DNA of 8,348 nucleotides from Vulcanimicrobiota bacterium (lineage in GTDB: Bacteria > Vulcanimicrobiota > Vulcanimicrobiia > Vulcanimicrobiales > Vulcanimicrobiaceae). The stretch is from assembly GCA_030040695.1 (NCBI GenBank), contig JASHTE010000045.1, forward strand, positions 1 through 8,348, given 5' to 3'. The position numbers were made by a program, and so were the translations under genes. Below are positions 1 through 6,725 of the stretch, piece by piece. Positions within the stretch are counted from its first letter, which is position 1. Every line of letters begins with the position of its first letter. Under the pieces are notes generated by a model. That model was not told the DNA's origin. It worked only from the letters and a program-made list of their open reading frames with translations, and did not search any database.

Positions 1-136
1 CTCCGGCTGCTCCATAGAGCTTCATGATGTGCCAGAGGATCGGGCGGCCGCCGATTTCGACGAGGGGTTTCGGCCGAACGTCGGTCTCCTCGGCGAGGCG
101 CGTGCCGAAACCTCCGGCAAGAAGAACCACCTTCAT
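1..136 (-). CDS. rfbF: Glucose-1-phosphate cytidylyltransferase, N-terminal part (cut by window edge)
   Basis: Only the first 45 codons are present, read on the minus strand from an ATG at 136-134 to the left edge. The peptide begins [19 protein letters not shown] and continues with RPKP, then [13 protein letters not shown]. These are the nucleotide-binding G-G-x-G-T-R loop and the [12 protein letters not shown] block typical of RfbF/DdhA. The family joins CTP and glucose-1-phosphate to give CDP-glucose, the first step towards CDP-linked 3,6-dideoxyhexoses of O-antigens and other surface glycans (family knowledge). A GGGG run lies a few bases before the ATG and may act as a weak ribosome site. 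It is divergent from the glycosyltransferase gene, with 23 bases between starts, so the two probably belong to one polysaccharide locus. A related sugar nucleotidyltransferase such as RmlA is less likely, given the [10 protein letters not shown] block. Confidence 0.88.
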   Translation of the reverse strand, partial: MKVVLLAGGFGTRLAEETDVRPKPLVEIGGRPILWHIMKLYGAAG

Positions 137-159
137 GTACCCCGAACTACGACGACGTT

Positions 160-1428
160 TTGAGATCACCTTGCCTGAGCATTGTCGTTCCCGCGTACAA
201 CAATTGGTGGTTGACGCGACGGTGCCTCGACGCGATCGACGAGCTGCGCGCGGCGACGAGCGTACACTTCGAGACGATCGTCGTCGACAACGGGTCGAGC
301 GACGAAACCGCGGATCAGCTTGCACGTCGAGAAGGAATTCGCGTCGTGCGGCTCGACCCGAACGCGAACTTCGCCGGTGCCGGAAACGCCGGGGCGCGCG
401 TCGCAAGCGCGCCGATCGTCTTGTTTCTGAACAACGACGCATGGCCGCTCGGTGACGCGCTCGCGCCGCTCGTGGAGAGCTTCGCGTCGCCCGACGTCGT
501 GATCGCCGGCGCCGCGCTGCTCTACGAGGATGGTGTCACGCAGGGAGCCGGATGCGTCCTGCTCCCCAACGCCCATTGGTTTCTCTCCTATCGCAATCTG
601 CCCGCAACGCTCGACGGTGTGCGGCGTTCGCGAGACGCGATCGTCGTCCCCGGAGCGGCGCTGGCAGTTCGCGCGGAGTGGTTCCTGCGCTCCGGCGGAT
701 TCGATACGGTCTTCCGCAACGGGTTCGAAGACGCCGATCTCTGCATGCGCGCGCATGCTCAAGGGTTCGTCACACGCTATGTCGCCGACGCACGTTTCGC
801 GCACTACGAGGCGGCAACCGTCGGCAGCTCTGTTCCCGAAAACGAGATGATCTTCTATCGCCGCTGGTCGTCGGCACTCGCAGGGATTCCTCGCGTCGAG
901 CGTGGTGAGATCGGTGCGGTTGTGTTGCAGCGCGGTAAGCGCGATGCCGTTGCCGATACCGTGCTGCGCGACGTGCTCGAGGCCGTGCGTTGGTACGGTC
1001 ACCCCGTCGTCGAGCGCATCGCAACGTGGCAGCGCCTCGACCGTCGTTTTCGCGTCGCGTCGACGCTCGCGTGGAACTGCGACGGCGCAGCGTATGCGCC
1101 ATGCGTCGAGGTTTCCACCGATCACGGACGGGCGCGTCTGCGCACGCACGGTGCCGTCGCACTCGAAGTGCCCTGGATGGCGTGCGCCGATCCCGCGCTT
1201 GCCGACCCGCTTCTCGCCGGGAGAGCCGATCCGTTTGGCTACGGCGCGCTGGTCGAAGCCTACTCGGGGGCGCTGGGACGCGAGGCCTCGCAGGACGCGC
1301 GGCGTCGCGGCTCTCCGCGGCGGAGCGTCATGCGGTTGCTCGACCTCGCGCGCGTCGCGCGTTTCGGGCTCGAACGGCCCGGAAGAGCGGTGAGCAACGC
1401 CCCGTTGAAACTGGATCGTGACACATGA
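160..1428 (+). CDS. Family 2 glycosyltransferase (rhamnosyltransferase-like, COG1216 type)
   Basis: The 422-residue protein has a GT-A fold N-terminal domain: [10 protein letters not shown] at 6-15, [10 protein letters not shown] at 41-50, then [11 protein letters not shown] at 70-80, and FLNND at 89-93, where the metal-binding DxD is usually found. [20 protein letters not shown] at 179-198, with the probable catalytic acid region E190-D191-D193, and H215 further on match the acceptor side of GT2 enzymes that add rhamnose or similar sugars to surface glycans. Residues from about 250 to 422 match nothing I recognise and have no obvious membrane helix. The start is a TTG at 160; the only upstream in-frame codons before the divergent rfbF start are not starts, and the next ATG would remove the nucleotide-binding core. 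No clear ribosome site precedes it. The stop overlaps the next gene by ATGA. The donor and acceptor sugars cannot be read from sequence; the rfbF neighbour hints at a CDP-sugar or O-antigen context. Confidence 0.85.
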   Translation: MRSPCLSIVVPAYNNWWLTRRCLDAIDELRAATSVHFETIVVDNGSSDETADQLARREGIRVVRLDPNANFAGAGNAGARVASAPIVLFLNNDAWPLGDALAPLVESFASPDVVIAGAALLYEDGVTQGAGCVLLPNAHWFLSYRNLPATLDGVRRSRDAIVVPGAALAVRAEWFLRSGGFDTVFRNGFEDADLCMRAHAQGFVTRYVADARFAHYEAATVGSSVPENEMIFYRRWSSALAGIPRVERGEIGAVVLQRGKRDAVADTVLRDVLEAVRWYGHPVVERIATWQRLDRRFRVASTLAWNCDGAAYAPCVEVSTDHGRARLRTHGAVALEVPWMACADPALADPLLAGRADPFGYGALVEAYSGALGREASQDARRRGSPRRSVMRLLDLARVARFGLERPGRAVSNAPLKLDRDT

Positions 1429-1910
1429 ACGCCCGTCGCGCCGATCCAGCGGAGTACCGTCTCGCGATGCGCCGCACCGCCGCGAGCGTCGCCGTGATCA
1501 CGGCGGCGCACGAAGGGCGCATTCACGGCATGACCGCGACCGCCATGACGAGCGTCAGCGTCGATCCACCGACACTGCTCGTCGTGATCAAACAAACGAC
1601 GCGAACGCATCCGTTCATTCACAAGAGCCGTCGCTTCGCGGTTAATGTGCTCGCACGGGGGCAGGAGGAGATCGCCCGGCGCTTTGCCGCCGGAATCGAG
1701 AATCAATTCGAGGGCGTTCCGTACGAAATGCATGCGGCGGACGTGCCGCTCATAGCGGCAACTGCCGCCGGTTTCATCTGCCTTGCGACCGATGCATTCG
1801 ACGTCGCCACACACACGATCTTCATCGGCGAGGTCGAAGCCACGTACCACGCTCCGCGTCCGCCGCTCCTCTACTACGACGGGCGGTATCGGTACCTGTC
1901 CTTAGATTGA
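1425..1910 (+). CDS. Flavin reductase-like domain protein (DIM6/NTAB family)
   Basis: This 161-residue protein looks like a single flavin_reduct domain. The run HGMTATAMTSVSVDPPTLLV at 34-53 is the FMN-contacting strand-turn of the family, FAVNVLA at 71-77 follows, RRFA at 85-88 and F-E-G-V-P-Y at 95-100 correspond to the usual 'RF.G..Y' stretch, H130-T-I-F-I-G-E-V-E carries the typical His-x-x-x-x-G-E-V ending, and PLLYYDGRYRYL closes the domain. Such proteins bind FMN and either pass NAD(P)H electrons to a partner monooxygenase or act alone as small flavoproteins; the partner here is unknown. The ATG at 1425 shares ATGA with the glycosyltransferase stop, so translation is probably coupled. 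It converges on egtB, with only five bases between the two stops, leaving no room for a separate terminator. The functional link to glycosyl transfer is unclear. Confidence 0.85.
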   Translation: MNARRADPAEYRLAMRRTAASVAVITAAHEGRIHGMTATAMTSVSVDPPTLLVVIKQTTRTHPFIHKSRRFAVNVLARGQEEIARRFAAGIENQFEGVPYEMHAADVPLIAATAAGFICLATDAFDVATHTIFIGEVEATYHAPRPPLLYYDGRYRYLSLD

Positions 1911-1915
1911 GCCGT

Positions 1916-3163
1916 CTATGCGGCGCAACGGAACGTCGCGTACATGTACGGATAATCGCTGCGGAACCAGTTGCGAAAACTGCGCCGAACGAGACGCGCG
2001 TGCGTCACGGGTGAAGCGCCCTTCATCACAAAGTGCTCGCCATCGAAGAAGTCCGCCGAGTACTGCGGGTAGGAGATCATCGGGCGGAAGCCTTCGAACG
2101 GAGCGAAGGGCGTACTCGTCCATTCCCACCCGTTGCCGACCAAATCGTTGACTCCCCACGCGCTCGCACCACCCGGATATGAACCGACGGGCACCGGGTC
2201 GAACCGCGCGAAGCCAAAGTTACCGCGCGTGTGATCGGGGAGCGCGTCTCCCCACGGATAGGCGCGCTCTTCACCCTCAGGCGTACCGTAGGCAGCGCGG
2301 TGATACTCCGCTTCAGTCGGCAGACGCAGCGTTTTCCACGCTGCGTACGCGGCGGCTTGTCGTTGCGTCGCGTAGACGGGCCACGAGTGCGGCAGCGGGA
2401 TCGTATCGAAAAGCGTAGCGAGGTGCCACGCGTCGCCGGCGCGGCGCCAGAAAGGTGGCGGGTCGCCGCCTGCGTCGACGAAGGCGACGTACTCTCCGTT
2501 CGTCACGTTGTCGGCTTCGATCTCGAATGCCGGCACGTACGCGGTGTTTTCATCGAACTCGTTGTCCCACCCGAACGCTATCGTTTCACGCTGAGCACCG
2601 AGTGTTGCCTCTCCGGCGGGAATCGACACGCGGCGATAGGCCGGGCGCTCGCGGTCGTGATGCTCGCTCGGGAGCGCGCGCTTGCGCTCGCGTGGGAGCT
2701 GGTGCACGATATAGAGGAGCGTCTCTTGATGCATCTGCTCGTGCTCGATGATGTTGTGGGCGCTCTCACCTCGCACGAGACGAGGATTGCTCGGGTCGTC
2801 GAGACGCGCGTTCGCAAGCGCATCGCGAACGCGCGCGTCACACGCGTTTGCAAAGGCGCGCACGGCTTGACGAGCAGGCCACGACCCCGGTGTGGCGGCG
2901 TTCGCCTCTGAGAGGTTCGCCGGGTCGATACCGCGTTGAAAGAGCCGCTCGAGCTCCTCGTCGATCGCAGCGCCGCCGAGCGCGCGTCGTACGAGCGTCA
3001 AAAAGCTAAAACCGGGTATATGCCCTTCATAGAATACGAAGGGATGACGCAACGGAATTGGACGGTCGTAGTACGCCTCCGGTGCGACGAAGTCGAAGAT
3101 CATCTGCGTGCGACGGCGATTCGCCTGATAGGCCGCGTCGAGCATGCTCATCGTCATAGCCAT
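1916..3163 (-). CDS. egtB: Ergothioneine biosynthesis protein EgtB (iron-dependent sulfoxide synthase)
   Basis: EgtB uses non-haem iron and O2 to join hercynine to cysteine or gamma-glutamylcysteine as a sulfoxide, the sulfur-inserting step of ergothioneine synthesis in the cytosol (family knowledge). Counting from the ATG at 3163 (415 residues), the N-terminal DinB-like domain holds the three iron histidines: H48 in FYEGH, and H141/H145 in EHEQMHQETLLYIVHQLP. From about 180 an FGE-sulfatase (SUMF1-like) domain follows, with LRLPTEAEYHRAAYG near 280, NDLVGNGWEWT near 339-349, and the C-terminal VMKGAS and RRSFRNWFR blocks. Start choice is uncertain: the frame opens at a GTG at 3196, but four ATGs (3163, 3157, 3151, 3145) crowd seven codons and none has a strong ribosome site. 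Divergent from egtD. Without egtA or egtC nearby, an enzyme that uses cysteine directly is plausible but not shown. Confidence 0.93.
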   Translation of the reverse strand: MAMTMSMLDAAYQANRRRTQMIFDFVAPEAYYDRPIPLRHPFVFYEGHIPGFSFLTLVRRALGGAAIDEELERLFQRGIDPANLSEANAATPGSWPARQAVRAFANACDARVRDALANARLDDPSNPRLVRGESAHNIIEHEQMHQETLLYIVHQLPRERKRALPSEHHDRERPAYRRVSIPAGEATLGAQRETIAFGWDNEFDENTAYVPAFEIEADNVTNGEYVAFVDAGGDPPPFWRRAGDAWHLATLFDTIPLPHSWPVYATQRQAAAYAAWKTLRLPTEAEYHRAAYGTPEGEERAYPWGDALPDHTRGNFGFARFDPVPVGSYPGGASAWGVNDLVGNGWEWTSTPFAPFEGFRPMISYPQYSADFFDGEHFVMKGASPVTHARLVRRSFRNWFRSDYPYMYATFRCAA

Positions 3164-3201
3164 AGGGGAGAGATTTCCCGCCCTTGGCGAACTCACCCCG
3201 C

Positions 3202-4227
3202 ATGATCGAGGCCGATGCCCTCAGCCGCCTCACGATCGTGGAGGAGGAGCCGGCCGCCTCGAACGCATCCTTTGCTGCGGACGTACGCCGTGGGCTCTCG
3301 GCGACACCGAAGTTCCTTCCCGCGCGTCACCTCTACGACGCGATCGGCTCGGCGCTCTACGAAGCAATTATGCTGCTGCCCGAGTACTATCTCACGCGTC
3401 TGGAGTGCGAGATTCTCGGGCACGACGCGCCCGCGATGCTCAAGGCGCTCGGCGATGTCGAGATCGTCGAGCTCGGGCCGGGGGACGGTCGCAAGAGCCG
3501 TATCATTCTCGAGGCTGCGCTCGACCGCAGCCCGGTGGTGCGCTACCACCCTATCGACATTTCGCGCTCGTCGTTGCGCGCGCTCTCGGAACGCCTCGTC
3601 GCCGAATACGACCGGCTCATCGTCACAGCGCACCACGGCGATTATCTGCAAACGTTACAAAGGCGTTTTCTCCGTGGTTCGGGACGCGTGCTCGTCTTGT
3701 TCTTGGGCTCCTCGATCGGCAACTACGAGCCGACGGAGGCGCACCTGCTGCTTCGCATGATCGCCGACACGCTCGCGCCCGGCGACGCGTTGCTCTTGGG
3801 CGTCGATCTCAAAAAGTCACGCGAGGAGCTCGAGCTTGCCTACGACGATCCGGGTGGCGTCACGGCGGCATTCAATCGGAACATTCTCGCACGCATCAAT
3901 CGCGAGCTTGGAGGAACATTCGACTTGCACGCTTTTCGCTTCTGCGTCGCCTACGACGAGCAGCGAGCCTGCGTCGACTCGTTTCAGGTCGCACGACGGG
4001 CACAGCGCGTGCGCATCGGAGCGCTCGATCTCGACGTGGAGTTCCTCGAGGGAGAGCGCGTGCTCACCGAGTCGTCCTATAAATACGATCTCGCGGGCAT
4101 CTCGGCGATGGCGAGTGGGAGCGGGTTTACGTTGAGCCGGACGTGGGCCGATCCTGCCGGGCGCTACAGCGTCAATCTCTTAGAGGTTACAGCGGCATCG
4201 TCGCAGAGGCGTGCACGAAGCCAATGA
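3202..4227 (+). CDS. egtD: L-histidine N-alpha-trimethyltransferase EgtD
   Basis: EgtD moves three methyl groups from S-adenosylmethionine to the alpha-amino group of histidine, giving hercynine, the substrate of EgtB. From the ATG at 3202 the protein has 341 residues, close to the family norm. Visible marks are PKFLPARHLYDAIGS (36-50), LPEYYLTR (59-66), the SAM-binding ELGPGDGRKSR (90-100), FLGSSIGNYEP (167-177), LLLGVDLKK (197-205), AYDDPGGVTAAFN (213-225) and TESSYKY (289-295). N174, E290 and S292 line up with the histidine-binding Asn166, Glu282 and Ser284 of mycobacterial EgtD, as I recall them. An in-frame TTG at 3184 has a GGGGAGAG about 12 bases upstream and would add six residues; ATG is preferred by codon type, but the choice is open. 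The 3' end overlaps the end of the small minus-strand membrane-protein gene by 41 bases. Confidence 0.94.
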   Translation: MIEADALSRLTIVEEEPAASNASFAADVRRGLSATPKFLPARHLYDAIGSALYEAIMLLPEYYLTRLECEILGHDAPAMLKALGDVEIVELGPGDGRKSRIILEAALDRSPVVRYHPIDISRSSLRALSERLVAEYDRLIVTAHHGDYLQTLQRRFLRGSGRVLVLFLGSSIGNYEPTEAHLLLRMIADTLAPGDALLLGVDLKKSREELELAYDDPGGVTAAFNRNILARINRELGGTFDLHAFRFCVAYDEQRACVDSFQVARRAQRVRIGALDLDVEFLEGERVLTESSYKYDLAGISAMASGSGFTLSRTWADPAGRYSVNLLEVTAASSQRRARSQ

Positions 4228-4390
4228 ACGTGTCGAGCGCGTAGCCGAGGAAGATACCGAAGAGAACAGAGACCGCCAGCACAACCGGGAGAATGCGCCG
4301 GCTCCCCTGCTCCTTCGAGAGTGTCACGCCGAGCGCAGCTCCCATCGAAACTGCCAGCGCGAGACCAATGGCGTAGTAGAGCAGGTGCAT
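4187..4390 (-). CDS. Small two-helix membrane protein of unknown function
   Basis: The 67-residue product is almost wholly hydrophobic. One helix spans about residues 5-24 (YYAIGLALAVSMGAALGVTL), a short basic loop carries KEQGSRR, and a second helix spans about 33-56, with a lone D53 near its end. Positive charge in the loop suggests a hairpin with the loop in the cytoplasm. A good ribosome site, GGAAGGA at 4399-4393 on the minus strand, lies two bases before the ATG, which argues for a real gene rather than a chance frame. Its last 41 bases overlap antisense with the end of egtD, and its start is divergent from the TPR gene across 73 bases. I do not recognise the family; no catalytic motif is visible. 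Confidence 0.7.
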   Translation of the reverse strand: MHLLYYAIGLALAVSMGAALGVTLSKEQGSRRILPVVLAVSVLFGIFLGYALDTFIGFVHASATMPL

Positions 4391-4392
4391 CG

Positions 4393-4399
4393 TCCTTCC
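4393..4399 (-). promoter_or_regulatory. Shine-Dalgarno site for the small membrane protein
   Basis: On the minus strand GGAAGGA stands two bases before the ATG at 4390, with the GGAAG core at normal reach. It is one of only two convincing ribosome sites in the window and is the main reason to accept this short gene. Confidence 0.6.
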
Positions 4400-4463
4400 A
4401 TTTTTCGTTCAGATCTCGTAAAGCCCGCATCCCGTTCATCCAGAGGGCCGAAAACAAGAGGGC

Positions 4464-5693
4464 ATGGAGTGGCCCGTCGAGTCGGAGAGTGCTCACGACT
4501 GCGTTCGCCTTGCCGCGCGCGCCTTGCTTGCCTCACGCATGGGGCATCACGACGCTGCCGAGGCATGGTTCAAGAGCGCGATCGATAGTGCCCCGGATGC
4601 TGAGTCGAAGGCCGCTCTCGTCTACCGCTCTGCGCTCGCGACGCTGCGGCGAGGCCGTACCGACGCCATCCCCATGCTGGAACGCTACGCGCGCATTCCA
4701 ACCGCGCTCTCGGCAGCGCTCAACGCGACGCTCGCGACCGCATACGTCTTGGCCGATCGTCCCGAGGAAGCTCGGCGGATCGCGCACCGCGCTCGAGACG
4801 TCCTGACCACGGAAGAGCCCGTCGCGCAGCGGCCTCGCACGCTCTACCAAATCGCCTATGTGGGACTGCGCACCGGAGACTTCACCGAAGCCAAGACGTT
4901 TGCTCACGAAGCGGTAGAGGCGGCTCGGCGGGTCAAGGATAACGACCTCCTCGCTCGCGGCTACAGCCTGCTGTACGAAATCGCGCATCATATCGATTGC
5001 GATCCGGCGGCGGCTCTGCGCTACGTCGAGCTCGTCGATGCGTGCGCCTCGCAGACCGGCGACGTCTACGTGCGGGCGTGGGCGCTGATGGCGGCGTTTT
5101 TCATCGAGATCGAGGCCGGAAACGACAAGGCCGCTCGCGTTCGCGAGCAGGCCCTGAGCGTGATCGACATCGTGCAAAGCGCGGAGCTGACGAGCGAGAC
5201 GCTCGTCCCTGGGCAGGCGCTGCGCAGCGCGTGGCAGCGCGACTTTTCACGCGCGCATCGCCTCGTCGCCGAGAGCGCCGAGTCGCAGGGCACTCCCGAT
5301 CGCCGAGCCTGCCGTTTCGCGAAGGCCGCGCTCTATGCGGCAGCGGCGGGCGAGATTGGGCCCGCGCGCGATGCGATCGAGTCGGCTGAGTGGACGATCG
5401 CGCACTCGCGCTTCAAATCCAAAGCGCACGTCGAAGCGCTCGCCTACTGCGCGCTCGCTGCGGCGCTCGCCACCGGGGTGGAGAGCGCCGAGAAGCCGAT
5501 GCGGCGGCTGCGAGCGCTTCGGAGCGAGGTTCCGCGCTCTATGGAAGCGCTCATCGATGCGGTCGAGGCGATCTACGAGAGCTGGAGTGGCGCCGCAAAC
5601 CATAGCGCGCTCCTCGACGCATTCGCAGCGCTGCGCGCCGAGTATCTCGGCGGCATTTCGATGTTGCTCGAAGTGCTTCCGATCGCATCGTAA
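4464..5693 (+). CDS. TPR-like helical repeat protein, role unknown
   Basis: The 409-residue protein is built almost entirely of amphipathic helix pairs. TPR-like units are visible at about 15-43 (small-residue spacing A-x-x-x-G-x-x-x-A-A-E-x-W), 91-113 (ATAYVLADRPEEARRIAHRA), 127-155 (YQIAYVGLRTGDFTEAKTFA), and more weakly through 380. There is no signal peptide, membrane helix, DNA-binding helix-turn-helix, ATPase or other enzyme motif, so it resembles the sensor/scaffold part of larger TPR regulators standing alone. The start ATG at 4464 has AAGAGGG almost abutting it and another AGAGGG about 16 bases upstream, neither ideal. The next plus-strand gene, an HD-GYP protein, starts 75 bases later. 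A partner role in the same signalling chain is inference from order only. Confidence 0.75.
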   Translation: MEWPVESESAHDCVRLAARALLASRMGHHDAAEAWFKSAIDSAPDAESKAALVYRSALATLRRGRTDAIPMLERYARIPTALSAALNATLATAYVLADRPEEARRIAHRARDVLTTEEPVAQRPRTLYQIAYVGLRTGDFTEAKTFAHEAVEAARRVKDNDLLARGYSLLYEIAHHIDCDPAAALRYVELVDACASQTGDVYVRAWALMAAFFIEIEAGNDKAARVREQALSVIDIVQSAELTSETLVPGQALRSAWQRDFSRAHRLVAESAESQGTPDRRACRFAKAALYAAAAGEIGPARDAIESAEWTIAHSRFKSKAHVEALAYCALAAALATGVESAEKPMRRLRALRSEVPRSMEALIDAVEAIYESWSGAANHSALLDAFAALRAEYLGGISMLLEVLPIAS

Positions 5694-5724
5694 AGCTTTC
5701 GTCAACGGAGCTTCCATAGGGTCT

Positions 5725-5762
5725 TTGGGCCCAATCGCGCTCGCTTTTTCACTCGCTAGACT
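5725..5762 (+). promoter_or_regulatory. Candidate promoter for the HD-GYP gene giving a leaderless mRNA, with an upstream palindrome
   Basis: A TAGACT hexamer (TAnnnT, -10 type) at 5757-5762 ends six bases before the HD-GYP ATG at 5769, so transcription would begin at or next to the ATG, and no Shine-Dalgarno site is present in the 75-base gap. No good -35 hexamer is seen at 16-18 bases spacing. A perfect ten-base palindrome, TTGGGCCCAA, lies at 5725-5734, around -44 to -35 from that start, a place where a regulator could bind. CTCGCT is repeated directly at 5740-5745 and 5752-5757. All of this is by eye and tentative. Confidence 0.3.
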
Positions 5763-5768
5763 TGCGGC

Positions 5769-6725
5769 ATGGATTCCTCGATCCGCTTGCCTGCCGCGAT
5801 GCGCTTCAACGATCGCCGCCTTCACGTTCGCGACACGATCCTCGAGCAGGCGCCCGAGGCAAGAAACTCCGTATTCGGACGTGCTTTTGCGGAATGTTTC
5901 GTCGAGCGCGTCGCCGAGGCGCTCTCTGCAGATGCTTGGACGCCGTTCCTGAGCTGGGTCGATGCGACGTACCGGCGCCACGCCGAGTCGCAGCCTGCGC
6001 GCGCAGTCTTCGCGGCGGCCCCAATCGCAGTCGCCAATATGCTCGAGCTCCTTGAAGCAGCCCCCGCGCTGCGCGACGAGTTTCGGTGCGTTGCATTGGA
6101 GATCGCGGCGATCACCGGAAACGTCGCCGGCGCAGACGGCGAAACATCAGGCGCGCTCGAAGAGATCGACGTTGCACTAGCGAGCATCGTCGGCGAGCTG
6201 CGAGCACTCGACCCGGTGATTGCCGATCAGTCGCAAGCCGTATCGGCGTGGTCCGGCCGGATCGCCGAGAAACTCGGCCTTTCGAAGGAGCAGACTGCAA
6301 AAGTCACGCGCGGGGGTCTGATCCACGACATCGGCAAGACGACGATGCCGAAAGAGATTCTGCTCGCTCCGCGCACGCTAACCGACGAAGAGTGGGAAAG
6401 CATGCGCGATCACGCCGTGGCCGGAGAGCGAATGCTCGTTCAAACGCCGCTCCTGCGTCCGTTCTGCCCCATCGTTCGCTCGCACCACGAACGCTTCGAT
6501 GGTCTCGGTTATCCCGACGGGCTCGACTCGCAGCGCATTCCGCTTCCCGCGCGCATCACCGCGGTCGCCGATGCGTTCACGGCGATGATCGGTGCGCGCT
6601 GTTACCGTCCGGCGATGGCGCCGGAAGCAGCCCTCGAGGAGCTCAAACGTTGTAAAGGATCTCAGTTCGATCCGAACGTGGTCGACGCGATGTTCGAGAT
6701 CGTCAATGGAGGAATGGACTCATGA
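5769..6725 (+). CDS. HD-GYP domain protein (putative cyclic-di-nucleotide phosphodiesterase) with altered metal site
   Basis: HD-GYP domains hydrolyse cyclic di-GMP or relatives at a two- or three-metal centre. The domain fills residues 150-312 of 318: LIHDIGK with H186-D187, MPKEIL, H215 in MRDHAVAGERML, H239-H240 in SHHERFDGLGYPDGL, the GYP triplet at 247-249, ARITAVADAF with D268, then YRPA and GSQFDPNVV. The first helix normally carries a metal-binding histidine in the pattern H-S-x-R-V-x8-A-x-x-L-G-L. Here the aligned stretch reads QSQAVSAWSGRIAEKLGL (154-171), with glutamine at that place. Catalysis may therefore be changed or lost while ligand binding stays. Residues 1-150 are mainly helical and match no domain I can name; there is no signal peptide or membrane helix, so it should act in the cytosol. 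The start ATG at 5769 has no ribosome site but sits just after a -10-like hexamer. The stop overlaps the peptidase start by ATGA. Confidence 0.88.
   Translation: MDSSIRLPAAMRFNDRRLHVRDTILEQAPEARNSVFGRAFAECFVERVAEALSADAWTPFLSWVDATYRRHAESQPARAVFAAAPIAVANMLELLEAAPALRDEFRCVALEIAAITGNVAGADGETSGALEEIDVALASIVGELRALDPVIADQSQAVSAWSGRIAEKLGLSKEQTAKVTRGGLIHDIGKTTMPKEILLAPRTLTDEEWESMRDHAVAGERMLVQTPLLRPFCPIVRSHHERFDGLGYPDGLDSQRIPLPARITAVADAFTAMIGARCYRPAMAPEAALEELKRCKGSQFDPNVVDAMFEIVNGGMDS
6708..6713 (+). promoter_or_regulatory. Shine-Dalgarno site for the S53 peptidase
   Basis: GGAGGA lies eight bases before the peptidase ATG at 6722, inside the last codons of the HD-GYP gene. It fixes the peptidase start and, with the ATGA overlap, supports coupled translation. 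Confidence 0.7.

Noticed and set aside
166..1149. Long open frame of 327 codons on the minus strand
   Set aside because: It lies antisense to the glycosyltransferase gene, whose motifs are clear; the product is rich in Arg and Asp with no family pattern, as expected from the opposite strand of GC-rich coding DNA.
1939..1948. Perfect palindrome GTACATGTAC
   Set aside because: It falls on the Tyr-Met-Tyr codons near the conserved end of egtB, so coding explains it.
2231..2911. Open frame of 226 codons on the plus strand
   Set aside because: Antisense to egtB, whose iron histidines and FGE-type blocks are unmistakable.
5247..5981. Open frame of 244 codons on the minus strand across the TPR/HD-GYP gap
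   Set aside because: Shadow of the two plus-strand genes; Arg-rich, no motif, no ribosome site.
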